Shown: in pieces, positions 27,345-36,571 of the stretch
How the letters are laid out: each line of letters opens with the position of its first letter
How positions within the stretch are numbered: position 1 is the stretch's first letter
From: Deltaproteobacteria bacterium
GTDB lineage: Bacteria > Desulfobacterota > JADFVX01
Direction of reading: 5' to 3'
NCBI GenBank assembly: GCA_029860075.1
Contig: JAOUBX010000002.1
Span: forward strand, 62,001-126,000
Length of the DNA: 64,000 nt
Notes under the pieces: model-generated
The model's input: only the letters and a program-made list of their open reading frames with translations
Databases searched by the model: none
What the model was told of the DNA's origin: nothing
Made by a program: the position numbers and the translations under genes

Positions 27345-27548
27345 GCTAAAAAAATGATTGGACACAGATTTACACTGATTCATTTATGGTTCTTATTTCT
27401 GTTAATAATTGAAAAGAACTGCTACCGCAATAATCGTGACCCCTGGACAAGTTCAGGGTGACCGTTTATTTCTATCGAATATTTTACAATCCCTTTCTGC
27501 TGAGCTTGTCCAAGTACACAAACCTTTTGAACAACAACCCGTTAATGA

Positions 27549-27871
27549 CTAGTGTCCCGTGCGGCTATTGGTGTCCTTTAAATTAGGGGGATTTTTCCTC
27601 ATTTTTCGGAAAAAGTGTACTGATTCCCTGAAAAAATAAATTTTATTATGATCAAATGTAACTATTCAGCCAATTTTGAGTAACCCCTCCCAGCCTCCCC
27701 TTAGCCCAAGGGGAGGAGTTTAAATCCCTCATCTTGGGTCAAAATTAGAGCAATTCCTTGTTTTTAACCTCCCCCTTGGGCTAAGGGGGATTGAGGGGGT
27801 TACTAATAAAATATGGACACTGAATAGTTATAATCAAATCAACAGACAGAACTAACCAAACGGGACACTAG
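27549..27871. mobile_element. MITE-like element with perfect inverted ends
   Basis: ATGACTAGTGTCCCGT at 27545-27560 is an exact 16-bp inverted match to 27860-27875. The palindromic CTAG at each end (27549-27552, 27868-27871) could be a 4-bp target duplication of the kind used by IS5-type elements, with TGTCCCGT as the true terminus. There is no coding capacity inside. The family assignment is inference. Confidence 0.5.
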
Positions 27872-27983
27872 TCATTTCGAGCGCGCCCGAACAAAGTGAC
27901 AAGTGCCCTTGGGGTGAAGCGAGAAATCTTGTCGCTTATGCCTATCTGAAAAGATTAAGATTTCTCCCTATGGTCGAAATGAC
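27871..27983. repeat. Palindromic TCATTTCGA repeat, copy 1
   Basis: GTCATTTCGA (27871-27880) pairs with TCGAAATGAC (27974-27983). Inside, AGAAATCTT and AAGATTTCTC form a second inverted pair. A related copy is at 53153-53235. This is a small dispersed palindrome of the kind common between genes; no function is known. Confidence 0.6.
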
Positions 27984-28058
27984 ACTTCTTTATCGGCAGG
28001 TCTTTTACAAAACAATCATAAATCAATCACTGCAAATCTGTGTCAAAAAAAGGAAGCA

Positions 28059-28469
28059 CTACTTTTCCATGGGAAGCTTCGCCTTCTTCCATGAAGTCAT
28101 ATGCCCTTCAAGATAGAAGATCTTCTTAAAACCGGCCAGGGTGAGTCCGAATTTGGCCACACCTGCCCTGGGGCCGTGCTCACAATAAAGAAGAATGGGC
28201 TCTTCCGGTCCCGTCGGTATCCGTTTTTTGAGGTAATAGGCAAGCCAGAAAGGGACGTGAATAGCTTTGGGAATATGCCCTGATTCGTACTCCATCTTTG
28301 ATCTTACATCAACAATGGCAGGAGCACTGTCAGACTCCATCATGGAAAGAAGTTCTGATTGAGAAATATGTGTCTTTGCCGTGGAACAGCCGGCAAAAAG
28401 AAGAGAAAAGCTCATAGCCAGGTGGCCGTATAATCTGAAAAATGATGTTACAGCTTCCTTTTCTTCCAT
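28059..28469 (-). CDS. Rhodanese-domain lipoprotein
   Basis: 136 residues. An N-terminal hydrophobic stretch ends in a lipobox (LLFAGC, Cys about 27), so it is predicted to be a lipoprotein. The rest is one rhodanese domain: IVDVRSKMEYESGHIPKAIHVP and the active-site loop LLYCEHGPRA with the catalytic Cys. Single-domain rhodaneses transfer or bind sulfane sulfur; some are purely sensory. It lies 21 nt after the membrane-protein gene at 28491 on the same strand. Confidence 0.85.
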   Translation of the reverse strand: MEEKEAVTSFFRLYGHLAMSFSLLFAGCSTAKTHISQSELLSMMESDSAPAIVDVRSKMEYESGHIPKAIHVPFWLAYYLKKRIPTGPEEPILLYCEHGPRAGVAKFGLTLAGFKKIFYLEGHMTSWKKAKLPMEK

Positions 28470-28490
28470 AAGTCCCCCTCTTTATATTTT

Positions 28491-28943
28491 TCATTCACCG
28501 GGAAGGGCAGGACCATCACCCTGCCCCTTGAGACGCCGCTCTTTTGCAATATTGCCGCCAATAATGGCGGCCGGAAGAATAAGTATGAATGCAAGAAGAT
28601 TATGCCATGTAAAATGGAGGGGAGAAAAAAACAGACTTAAAACAATACGAATGATACCCACCGCCCCGGCGTGAAAAAGCTCCCCTCCCCCGGCAAGCCT
28701 GCCGGCAATATAGCCACCCAGCATGGTAAATCCCAGTGCTGCCGCAAAGCTAAATATACGAAAGGGCGTTTCCTTTATGACGGAAAGAAGCATTTTCTCC
28801 AGATCGTCTCCTTCATAGCCCTTTCCGGCAATGATTATGGTCGCAAGGATTAAAAGAAGAATCCTGAAAACGTGACTTGCTACAAAGTCGGACAAAAAAC
28901 CGACGACAATGGCTTTAATATTAATGAGTCTCCTGTTTTTCAC
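28491..28943 (-). CDS. Four-TM membrane protein of unknown function
   Basis: 150 residues, not recognised. Four hydrophobic segments lie at about 8-40, 60-82, 88-108 and 115-133. The third-segment region is glycine-rich (LGGYIAGRLAGGG). It sits between rnd and the rhodanese gene in one direction with short gaps, so co-transcription is likely. Confidence 0.65.
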   Translation of the reverse strand: MKNRRLINIKAIVVGFLSDFVASHVFRILLLILATIIIAGKGYEGDDLEKMLLSVIKETPFRIFSFAAALGFTMLGGYIAGRLAGGGELFHAGAVGIIRIVLSLFFSPLHFTWHNLLAFILILPAAIIGGNIAKERRLKGQGDGPALPGE

Positions 28944-28994
28944 TTTACTGCCTTCAAATAAAGAATACTTCTAAATATGAAATGGAATTAATTA

Positions 28995-30161
28995 TTAACT
29001 TTCTCTTACAAGTTCAGGTAATCCCGTATCCGGATTAAGGGTTATTTTATTCTTTCCCGCCATAAGGTCAATCAGTTCATGACCGACAAATTCCTTCCTC
29101 CAGCCCCTCCCTAAAGGAAGACCCTCTCTCCCGGCAGTTTCTTTATTTGAAATAAAATCGCTCACCTCGGCACGGGAAGCAACGAGAGCCATATCGATAT
29201 TAGAGGCAAGACACTTACCCTTCATATAAGCAAGGGCCAGATCGACCCTGGCATTTAAACACTCATCAACGCCATTATTTGCGAAGGGCTGAGGGTAGTC
29301 ATTTTCGTTAATGGAAAGTCCACGCTCTACAGCTTCAATGATAACCCTTCCATAGCGCTTTGCTTCCTTATCATTAAAGCCCTTTATTCCTTTAATATCA
29401 TTAAAAGACCTTACTTTCCTCCTGGCAAGGGCGACAAGAGCGTCGTCCTTCAGAACATGCCCTCTGGGGCGGTCCTCCATAATAGCTTCTTTTTCTCTCC
29501 AAGCAGCCAGCTCTCTCAAAACGGCCAGATCACGCCCTGTAAAACGCCCTGCTCCCTTTAATCGCTGGTATTGGGAAAAGGGATCCTTATCTTCATAAAG
29601 AGAGGAATCATTGTACTTTAATAGTTCTTCCTTAACCCACTTCTCCCGGTCATGCGCTTTAACACGGGAAAGTAATTTTTCTCTTGCGCCGGGAAGGTAG
29701 CGAACATCTTCAAGGGCATATTTCAACTGGGCTTCAGAAAGCGGCCTTTTAAGCCAGTCCGTTCTCGTCTCCGTTTTATGGAGTGTTATTGAAAAAATAT
29801 CCCTAATGAGATCTCTCAGGGAAATATTCGAACTGAGCCCGGCAAAGCCTGCAACAAGACGTGTATCAAAAATATTAACCGGATAGCTTCCCGTAGCGCG
29901 CCTCAATATGGTCAGGTCTTGCTGGGCATCATGAAGGATTTTAACGACACTGCCATCTGACAGAAGTTCTCCCAGTATACTTAAATCCTTAAAGCGGGGA
30001 GCATCAATAAGAAAACATTCGCCTTCCGAAAGGCCGGCCTGTATCAAACCAAGCCTTGGGTAATAAGATCTCTCCCAGACAAATTCCGTATCAATGGCCA
30101 CACATCCTGACTGTCTGGCATGAGAAACAAAGGCCTTCAATTCTTCAATCGTTGTTATCAT
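28995..30161 (-). CDS. rnd: Ribonuclease D
   Basis: 388 residues from ATG at 30161. ATG at 30167 is 6 nt upstream, but AGGA is better spaced for the inner start. The DEDDy 3'-5' exonuclease domain covers about 1-170: AIDTEFVWERSYYPRLGLIQ (Exo I, D and E), LHDAQQDL (Exo II) and YALEDVRYL (Exo III with Tyr and Asp). An HRDC domain follows at about 205-285, and a C-terminal helical part completes the usual RNase D length. It trims 3' ends of tRNA precursors and other stable RNAs. Confidence 0.92.
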   Translation of the reverse strand: MITTIEELKAFVSHARQSGCVAIDTEFVWERSYYPRLGLIQAGLSEGECFLIDAPRFKDLSILGELLSDGSVVKILHDAQQDLTILRRATGSYPVNIFDTRLVAGFAGLSSNISLRDLIRDIFSITLHKTETRTDWLKRPLSEAQLKYALEDVRYLPGAREKLLSRVKAHDREKWVKEELLKYNDSSLYEDKDPFSQYQRLKGAGRFTGRDLAVLRELAAWREKEAIMEDRPRGHVLKDDALVALARRKVRSFNDIKGIKGFNDKEAKRYGRVIIEAVERGLSINENDYPQPFANNGVDECLNARVDLALAYMKGKCLASNIDMALVASRAEVSDFISNKETAGREGLPLGRGWRKEFVGHELIDLMAGKNKITLNPDTGLPELVRES

Positions 30162-30285
30162 AGTCATCCTGTTTCAAAAATTACTTAAAAAGAGCGCATG
30201 GTACAGGGATTAACAGATTTTGTCAAAAGGTAACCTGAATGGAGCAACTTCACTGAAAACTGCGAGCCAACAGATTATGCTCCTT

Positions 30286-31116
30286 TCAACAACGGCACCA
30301 GTTCATTTCATCCCTTTTAAAATCTTCTTCAGTGAGCAGCTGATCTGCATTTTGAGACAATTTCTTTCGAAGTATTAGAAAGGTAACGGCGCCGACGGGA
30401 ATGGCAAAGAACAGCTTTAGCGGCTCCATATAGCCCGGCGAAACGGCGCTTGCACCCAGTATGATCAAAGATAAGGGCGTTACGATGAAAGTTCCTGTGG
30501 TCCAATTGAGAGTAAACTGTCCAAACCCTGTAGAAACAAAGAAGAGCCACAACCACTTTTTTTCTGCTATAGGGGTTCTCAGACAAAGAACAATAACAAT
30601 AAGGATAAAGAGAGGAATTAATATTGCCATTGCCAGAAAAAGATAGTGCACAGGTCCGGCATTATCAAACTTAAAAGCGTTACGGCTAAGCAGGGAATCA
30701 TTAAAGAGCTCTGCATGAATTCCCGTTAAAAGAATCTTCCCTTCTTTTTTCTTCAACCCTATGTTGGTAATAAGCCACTTGCCGCGAAATGTATATTCAT
30801 GTTTAAGTGAAACAAGCTCATAATAGTTGTTCTTAAAAACCTGTCTGCCAACGAGTTTGACTTCCAGTATATTGCCCCGGGGAAACTCTTCCGAGAGTAA
30901 CTTGATATTCGCTTTTAAATCCTGACCTTTAAGCTCATCATCCATATATTGGAACATTTCGTCATATTGATTGCTTCCAAGCAGCTCTATATATCTTTTT
31001 ACAAGGCGTTTTTCATTTTCCGGGGCAGCCTGTATGAGTAATAACTCCCGGTCACATGCCGTAAGAAAGATGCAGCAAATCATAATAGCTATAATAAAAA
31101 ATGAATGTCTGAGCAT
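30286..31116 (-). CDS. Lipoprotein-like membrane protein of unknown function
   Basis: 276 residues, not recognised. The N-terminus has a lipobox (IFLTAC, Cys about 21). A soluble alpha+beta domain at about 35-150 resembles small DUF4878/NTF2-like folds in layout (helix, then sheet), which is only an impression. Three to four hydrophobic segments follow (about 158-182, 193-208, 212-232, 236-250), with a charged tail. A lipidated exported domain fused to several TM helices is uncommon. Confidence 0.6.
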   Translation of the reverse strand: MLRHSFFIIAIMICCIFLTACDRELLLIQAAPENEKRLVKRYIELLGSNQYDEMFQYMDDELKGQDLKANIKLLSEEFPRGNILEVKLVGRQVFKNNYYELVSLKHEYTFRGKWLITNIGLKKKEGKILLTGIHAELFNDSLLSRNAFKFDNAGPVHYLFLAMAILIPLFILIVIVLCLRTPIAEKKWLWLFFVSTGFGQFTLNWTTGTFIVTPLSLIILGASAVSPGYMEPLKLFFAIPVGAVTFLILRKKLSQNADQLLTEEDFKRDEMNWCRC

Positions 31117-31465
31117 ATTTTTTGAATTTTTAATTATACAAAAAGGCTACCTCTTATTAGCGCCCATCGAAAAAGGCGGTAAATATGAAGGACCTGCCAA
31201 TCCAAAAATTTGCAGCAAGATCGGCGTAAGTATCCCTCCTGTAATCAAAGCCCCACCACAAGGTGCGGCGTATAGGCAAGATGCGGCGTATAGGCGCGGC
31301 AACAACCTTCCCGCCTTATGGCGGCAGGATGCAGGGAATGCGCCCGCCGGGGATTAAAACAATTTTATCTTATAGACGGCCCGGATAAAAGAGATAAAAG
31401 AAATCATTATTAAAAAAAAGGCCCTCAATAATTGAGGGCCTTTTTCATGCTAAAAAATCCGTTTA
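31117..31465. other. Intergenic region between glnA and a membrane protein gene
   Basis: 349 nt with no gene. It contains two direct copies of TGCGGCGTATAGGC (31264-31277, 31282-31295; 18-bp period) and the glnA terminator at 31415-31445. Nothing else was recognised. Confidence 0.6.
31415..31445 (-). terminator. Rho-independent terminator of the amtB-glnB-glnA operon (bidirectional)
   Basis: A perfect stem AAGGCCCTCAAT / ATTGAGGGCCTT with A-rich and T-rich flanks on the two sides. It starts 21 nt past the glnA stop and can work on both strands. Confidence 0.9.
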
Positions 31466-32872
31466 TCAGCAGTCGAAATAAAGTTCAAACTCCTTCGGAC
31501 AAGGTGTCATCCTTACAGGGTTAATCTCACTTTCCGTTTTGTAATCTATCCAGGTATCGATAACATCCTGGGTAAAGACGTCACCTTTAAGAAGGAACTC
31601 ATGGTCTTCCTTAAGTGCCTCAAGTGCCTCTTCAAGTGAACCTGCAGCGGAAGGAATATTGGCCAGTTCTTCAGGGGAAAGACCGTAAATGTTCTTATCG
31701 AGCGGCTCACCGGGATCAATCTTGTTTTCGATACCGTCAAGACCTGCCATAAGAAGGGCGGAGAAAGCAAGGTAGCCGTTGCATGACGGATCAGGGAACC
31801 TGGCCTCGATTCTTCTTGCCTTTGGCGAATTAACGATAGGAATCCTGATAGAAGCAGAACGGTTCCTGCTTGAATAGGCGAGGTTGATTGGCGCTTCATA
31901 ACCGGGAACGAGTCTCTTATAAGAGTTAGTGCTCGGATTACAAAGGGCATTAAGCGCTCTTGCATGCTTTAGTATTCCACCGATATAGTAAAGGCCTGCT
32001 TCACTGAGACCGGCATACTTGTCACCGGAGAAAAGGTTCTTACCATCTCTCCAGATGGACTGGTGAACATGCATCCCCGTACCGTTATCATTAAAGACAG
32101 GCTTTGGCATAAAGGTAACAGTCTTGCCGTTTCTAAAAGCCACATTCTTGATGACATACTTATACCACTTTAGCTGGTCAGCCATCTTGAGAAGTGAGTT
32201 GAACTTCATCGAAATCTCACCCTGACCGGCAGTGGCCACTTCATGATGCTGCATTTCTACGGTGAAGCCGAGCTTCTGAAGCTCCATGACCATCTCATTC
32301 CTGAGATCATTGAGGGAGTCAGTGGGCATACAAGGGAAATAACCTTCCTTGTGTCTCGGCTTGTATCCGAGGTTTGGAAGTTCTTCCCTGCCTGTATTCC
32401 AGATACCTTCAGAAGAATCGATAGAATAAAAACCATGATCAGGGCCCTGAGAGTACCTTACATCGTCAAGGATAAAGAACTCGGGCTCAGGGCCGAAATA
32501 AGCCGTATCTCCAATACCTGAAGATTTAAGGTAAGCTTCGGCCTTTCCCGCAATGTTTCTCGGGTCCCTTGAGTAAGGCTCTTTTGTAATAGGATCAAAG
32601 ATGTTACAGATAAAGCTAAGGGTAGGCTCTTTTACAAAAGGGTCCATCATAGCAGTAGAAGGATCAGGAATAACAAGCATATCACTGGCATGGATGGGCT
32701 GCCATCCCCTGATGCTGGAACCGTCAAAACCGAGACCGTCTTCAAAAAGGTCTTCCTCAAGCGCCCCCACAGGGATGCTGAAATGCTGCCACGTTCCAAC
32801 AAAGTCCATAAATTTCATATCAACCATGGTTGCGCCATGGTCTTTCGCCATTTTTATTGCATTTTTCGGCAT
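31466..32872 (-). CDS. glnA: Glutamine synthetase type I
   Basis: 468 residues, the normal GSI length. It condenses glutamate and ammonia to glutamine using ATP. Family motifs: [10 protein letters not shown] (49-58), metal-binding FGPEPEFFI (126-134), [10 protein letters not shown] (263-272), and the glutamate-flap region PGYEAP. The tyrosine adenylylation site is present: Tyr396 in [11 protein letters not shown]. This, with the length, indicates the GSI-beta class controlled by GlnE. A strong AAGGAGGAG lies before the ATG. It is the last gene of amtB-glnB-glnA, 42 nt after glnB. Confidence 0.97.
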   Translation of the reverse strand: MPKNAIKMAKDHGATMVDMKFMDFVGTWQHFSIPVGALEEDLFEDGLGFDGSSIRGWQPIHASDMLVIPDPSTAMMDPFVKEPTLSFICNIFDPITKEPYSRDPRNIAGKAEAYLKSSGIGDTAYFGPEPEFFILDDVRYSQGPDHGFYSIDSSEGIWNTGREELPNLGYKPRHKEGYFPCMPTDSLNDLRNEMVMELQKLGFTVEMQHHEVATAGQGEISMKFNSLLKMADQLKWYKYVIKNVAFRNGKTVTFMPKPVFNDNGTGMHVHQSIWRDGKNLFSGDKYAGLSEAGLYYIGGILKHARALNALCNPSTNSYKRLVPGYEAPINLAYSSRNRSASIRIPIVNSPKARRIEARFPDPSCNGYLAFSALLMAGLDGIENKIDPGEPLDKNIYGLSPEELANIPSAAGSLEEALEALKEDHEFLLKGDVFTQDVIDTWIDYKTESEINPVRMTPCPKEFELYFDC

Positions 32873-32914
32873 TTCCTACTCCTCCTTTAAATAGATGTTT
32901 CCTGTTTTAATTTT

Positions 32915-33271
<357 letters not shown>

Positions 33272-33330
33272 TTACCAATGGTTTGAAATGTGGAAAATTA
33301 CCATAAAGACCGATGCAAGTCCAGACAATT

Positions 33331-34551
33331 CTAGCCCGTCCTCACCGTCTCTTCGGGGTAGGCATGGATACTGTGTATGGACAGGTCGGCCCCCCTGAAT
33401 TCGTCATCTTCGTTGAGCCTGATGCCGACAGTCAGATCAAGTGCTTTATAAACGATGATTCCTGCAGCAAGCGCATAGACCGCCGCCAGGGCCGTCCCGA
33501 GAAACTGCGATACAAATGAAATCCCCCCCATTCCCCCCAGGGCCTCATATCCGAAAATGCCCGTTGCAATACCGCCCCATGAACCGACGAGGCCATGAAG
33601 GGGCCACACACCGAGAACATCGTCTATCTTTAATTTCTCCGTCTCCCAGATAAACCCTCTCACAAAAATCAGGGACCCCATAGCGCCGATAACAAATGCA
33701 GCCAGCGGGTGAACAATATCTGAACTGGAGCAAATAGCCACAAGACCGGCCAGCGCTCCGTTATGGACAAAACCGGGATCCCTCTTCGTTGTAAAGAGGG
33801 CGGCAAGAACACCGCCGACCATGGACATGAGAGAGTTAACGGCAACAAGTCCCGAAATGCCCGTCAGGTTTTGAGCGCTCATTACATTAAAGCCAAACCA
33901 GCCCACAGCGAGAATCCAGCTGCCAAGGGCCAAAAAAGGGATATTGCTTACGGGAATGGGCCTGCTTCTCATCTTTGTATACCTTCCAAGACGGGCACCG
34001 AGAAGAACAATGCCTGCCAGCGCAATCCAGCCGCCGACTGAATGAACGACGACAGAGCCTGCAAAATCATGAAAGGGAACTCCCCCAAGGCGTTTTAAAC
34101 CTCCCTGCAACCATCCGGAGTATTTCCCCCAGACAGACGTTTCAAAGAGAGGGTAGACAATACCTGCAAAGATAGCGCCTGCAAAAAGCTGGGGCCAGAA
34201 CTTTGCCCTCTCAGCTATGCCCCCCGAAATAATTGCCGGAATACACCCTGCAAAGCATAAGAGGAAAAAGAATTTAACAAGCTGGTAACCCTGGTCAGCA
34301 CCCAACAGCTCATCTACGGGCCTTATAAAGCAGATGCCGTAGGCCAATGGAAATCCGATTAGAAAATAGACAACAGTCGATAGGGACCAATCCGATAATA
34401 TTTTAACAAGTCCGTTGACCTGGTTCTTTTTCCTTACCGTACCAACCTCAAGGAAGGCAAAGCCTGCATGCATGGCAAAAACCATGACGGCGCCAAGCAT
34501 AAGAAAAAGTACATCGCCACTTCTAATTAGAGTTTCCACATTTTTTTCCAC
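33331..34551 (-). CDS. amtB: Ammonium transporter
   Basis: 406 residues, starting at GTG (34549-34551). Eleven hydrophobic segments follow, without a cleavable signal. The pore twin histidines are His170 (FAGSVVVHSVGG) and His319 (VWPLHGLVGS). It moves ammonium across the inner membrane and is blocked by PII when nitrogen is plentiful. AGG lies about 8-10 nt upstream of GTG. It is the first gene of the operon with glnB, 77 nt ahead of it, and lies about 40 nt after a sigma-54 type promoter. Confidence 0.96.
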   Translation of the reverse strand: MEKNVETLIRSGDVLFLMLGAVMVFAMHAGFAFLEVGTVRKKNQVNGLVKILSDWSLSTVVYFLIGFPLAYGICFIRPVDELLGADQGYQLVKFFFLLCFAGCIPAIISGGIAERAKFWPQLFAGAIFAGIVYPLFETSVWGKYSGWLQGGLKRLGGVPFHDFAGSVVVHSVGGWIALAGIVLLGARLGRYTKMRSRPIPVSNIPFLALGSWILAVGWFGFNVMSAQNLTGISGLVAVNSLMSMVGGVLAALFTTKRDPGFVHNGALAGLVAICSSSDIVHPLAAFVIGAMGSLIFVRGFIWETEKLKIDDVLGVWPLHGLVGSWGGIATGIFGYEALGGMGGISFVSQFLGTALAAVYALAAGIIVYKALDLTVGIRLNEDDEFRGADLSIHSIHAYPEETVRTG

Positions 34552-34601
34552 GCTTTTACCTGCCTCTCTTTTTTACTCTTTTATCAAGAGCACAGCATAA
34601 T

Positions 34602-34621
34602 GAGCAAAAAGCTTGCCAAAA
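34602..34621 (-). promoter_or_regulatory. Sigma-54 (-24/-12) promoter of amtB-glnB-glnA
   Basis: On the minus strand the sequence is TTGGCA-AGCT-TTTTGCTC. The invariant GG (34616-34617) and GC (34604-34605) are separated by exactly 10 nt, as sigma-54 requires. The transcript should start near 34592, giving a roughly 40-nt leader to the GTG. Sigma-54/NtrC control of this operon is well known in proteobacteria. I could not find a clear NtrC palindrome upstream. Confidence 0.75.
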
Positions 34622-34855
34622 GCATTTTTGACAATATTTGCCCTCCATTAAAGGCTTTACAAAAAAAAGAAGAATTATTTATCTGCATATAATTTATGCA
34701 GAAAAAACCACATCTATGGCACAGCAACGACACAAACCAAACAATACTCTTAATAATCAACCAGTTACAAACAATGCTCTTTTTTTATGCAATGCCTGCC
34801 AATTAGGCAGACCTAACTTTTTTACTAACAAAATGGATATCTGTGTATTTTTTAG

Positions 34856-34885
34856 TTGACTCGCGGGGTAAATAAGGGTTACTAT
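34856..34885 (+). promoter_or_regulatory. Promoter for a candidate small RNA
   Basis: TTGACT (34856-34861), an 18-nt spacer, TACTAT (34880-34885). It points at the structured sequence ending in a terminator at 34969, with no ORF between. Confidence 0.45.
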
Positions 34886-34891
34886 TGTCTT

Positions 34892-34969
34892 GGTTGCAAG
34901 GTTTATCCTTGAAACCACGGACCGTCGCTGGTTCCCCCACCACCCCCCAGCGGCGGTCCTTTTTATTTT
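34892..34969 (+). ncRNA. Candidate small RNA, about 75 nt
   Basis: It follows a promoter-like sequence and ends in a strong terminator. The 5' part can fold as GGTT-CAAGG...CCTTG-AACC. The 3' part is a 13-bp stem (34919-34931 with 34947-34959) holding a 15-nt loop that is almost all C (TTCCCCCACCACCCC). There is no coding potential. A C-rich exposed loop is the type used by some small RNAs to bind purine-rich ribosome sites. It lies behind the nitrogen operon in divergent orientation, but a link to nitrogen control is not shown. Confidence 0.4.
34919..34969 (+). terminator. Rho-independent terminator on the plus strand
   Basis: GGACCGTCGCTGG pairs with CCAGCGGCGGTCC (one G-U) and is followed by TTTTTATTTT. 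There is no plus-strand gene upstream for it to serve, which supports a small RNA here. Confidence 0.8.
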
Positions 34970-34981
34970 CTATTCATTTAC

Positions 34982-35025
34982 AAAAAAAAGCCCGGCTAAT
35001 CAATCGATGAGCCGGGCTTTTTTTT
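34982..35025 (-). terminator. Rho-independent terminator after the EamA permease gene (bidirectional)
   Basis: AAAAGCCCGGCT pairs with AGCCGGGCTTTT across a 12-nt loop, with A and T runs on either side. It is 34 nt past the stop of the minus-strand gene at 35059. Confidence 0.88.
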
Positions 35026-35058
35026 ATTCCCTCTTTTATAATTTTGAACAGAGCAGCG

Positions 35059-35958
35059 TTACTTTTTATTCCCTGTGGCAATACGGGTTCCCCACAGGAT
35101 CAGTATAAATGCAGCTAAGCTTGTTATAGAAACAGTCTCACCGAGAAGAAGTGAGGCATAGAGAATAGACAGTGCTTTACCGGCGTGGGAAAAGGAGCTC
35201 ATATAGCTAACATCGAGTTTTGATACAAGCCAGCGTCTGTAATAAAAAAGGAAGATGCCCACAACAGTAACAAGATAGAGATAGGCCCCCACCGACTTCC
35301 CTGTTAGCGGGACGGCTAACAGGCTTTCAGCGCTGAGGCAAAAGAAGAGAGCAAAAACAATAACCGAGAGGAAATTGGTCGAAACAAGGAGTTGGCGGGG
35401 ATTTGCTCCATGAATGAGCGCCTTCTTTTCAAAAACAACCATGGCATTATTAAAGACAACGCTCACCAACATAAGGAAATCACCCGTCAAATGAGAAGAG
35501 AGATTGCCCCCGTCAAAACCATTTCTCAGAATAAGCAGGAGAACCATCCCGGCAAGGCTTGTTACGATCCCCGCAACATGATGACTTCTCACATTTTCAT
35601 GTTCCAGTATAAAGTGAATAAGCACAAGAGAAACAACGGGGGAAATGGTGGAAAGCATAACCGCCCTGTTTGCAGGAATAAGCCAGAGAGCCACATAAAA
35701 AAGGATGACTCCCACCGCTTTGCAGGACGCAGCGATTAGGACATATTTTCTCGCCTCCCTGTTAGGGCCGATCAGGCCTTCCCCTCGTGAAATTACCCAG
35801 AATGTAAAAACAATCCCGATGAAAGCCATGCGGAGCATACCCAGCGCAAAAGGGGGCCAACCAACGTTAATGGCATACTTTATGGCAATGGGATTGGATG
35901 AACCAACGGCGATAAATATGGAAATAAGAAAGAGGCGGTTATTGGTGATAGTCGGCAT
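35059..35958 (-). CDS. EamA/DMT-family membrane transporter
   Basis: 299 residues from ATG at 35958 (MPTITNNRLF), which places the first TM helix right after the start as usual. A longer open frame from 36021 adds an unlikely 21-residue tail. Ten hydrophobic segments appear in two repeated halves, as in drug/metabolite transporters. The first half has SSNPIAIKYAINVGWPPFAL and MLRMAFIGIVF; the second has ASLLLGETVS near the end, a typical EamA signature. The substrate is unknown. Confidence 0.87.
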   Translation of the reverse strand: MPTITNNRLFLISIFIAVGSSNPIAIKYAINVGWPPFALGMLRMAFIGIVFTFWVISRGEGLIGPNREARKYVLIAASCKAVGVILFYVALWLIPANRAVMLSTISPVVSLVLIHFILEHENVRSHHVAGIVTSLAGMVLLLILRNGFDGGNLSSHLTGDFLMLVSVVFNNAMVVFEKKALIHGANPRQLLVSTNFLSVIVFALFFCLSAESLLAVPLTGKSVGAYLYLVTVVGIFLFYYRRWLVSKLDVSYMSSFSHAGKALSILYASLLLGETVSITSLAAFILILWGTRIATGNKK

Positions 35959-36021
35959 TAGGCAAGTGAACCCGGAAAATTGATTGGAGAGAGATAAACA
36001 CAGATGCTTTATAATTGTCAA

Positions 36022-36571
36022 AGGGAAAAGCGTTTATCTTGCAGAACGGTTCTTGATGGCAAACCGGTTAGGAAATTGCACCACTGTTCCTCCCCCTTCA
36101 AGGGGGAGGTCAGGAGGGGGATGGGTTATTTTTTTGATACCATTTCCATGTTAACCCATCCCCAACCCTCTACCCTCAAGCACCCCCTGCGGAGTATAAA
36201 GGGCATCGAGACCCTCGAAAGGGAGGGGGTTTGTAAATTTCTGCAAAATCCTAACCGGACACGACTGGATCCAAGGGCTGTTTCCAGGTTTAAAGAAAGC
36301 CTATATTAATCAGCAAAAAAACCGGGACGGATATCCCCCTTTTTACAGGAAGAACTTCTCTGTTGATCTGGCTGGAAATATTCTTTGTTTACTATTTAGT
36401 GTCCATCCAGAAACTATAATGAATCAAACTATGTTTTCAATTCGGAAAGGAGGGATTTTTTGCAAGGTCAAGGATATTAAGGGTTTCGCCGAGTTGTACT
36501 ACTGTACATGGCACAAGCAAAACCGAAGATTGACGTAGAGATTGCGAAAAAGCACCCTTGACCGATGAAAA
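36022..36571. other. 550-nt non-coding region with palindromic repeats
   Basis: It holds a perfect palindrome CCTCCCCCTTCAAGGGGGAGG (36089-36109) and an inverted pair GGGGATGGGTTA / TAACCCATCCCC (36117-36128, 36152-36163). These resemble the C-rich palindrome near 27680-27805. An inverted pair GGTCAAGG / CCTTGACC (36466-36473, 36556-36563) lies around a GC-mixed centre. A short open frame over 36004-36309 is composed of this repeat and is not a gene. Confidence 0.6.
36089..36163. repeat. C-rich/G-rich palindromic repeat
   Basis: A 21-bp perfect palindrome followed by a 12-bp inverted pair with arms 36117-36128 and 36152-36163. It is similar in build to the palindrome nested in the MITE-like element at 27.6-27.8 kb, suggesting a dispersed family in this genome. 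Confidence 0.6.

Larger units (their letters stand above)
27345..28058. other. 714-nt non-coding stretch built of repeats
   Basis: No credible gene. It contains a MITE-like element (27549-27871), inside which lies a second palindrome with arms 27659-27669 (TAACTATTCAG) and 27820-27830. The palindrome carries a nested pair of C-rich/G-rich arms (TAACCCCTCC... and ...GGGGGTTA). A dispersed TCATTTCGA repeat follows (27871-27983). Part of the sequence at about 27440-27530 (CTCAGGGTGACCG-like) recurs in altered form near 48175-48260. Confidence 0.7.

Noticed and set aside
31264-31295. Two copies of TGCGGCGTATAGGC considered as regulator binding sites for glnA
   Set aside because: They lie downstream of glnA, beyond its terminator, and outside any likely promoter; probably a minor tandem duplication.
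34638-34859. Plus-strand open frame of 73 codons upstream of the small RNA candidate
   Set aside because: Low-complexity, no ribosome site, no recognisable motif; lies in the regulatory region of amtB.
36004-36309. Plus-strand open frame of 101 codons
   Set aside because: It runs across the C-rich palindromic repeat and overlaps the 5' end of the EamA reading region; no ribosome site or family motif.
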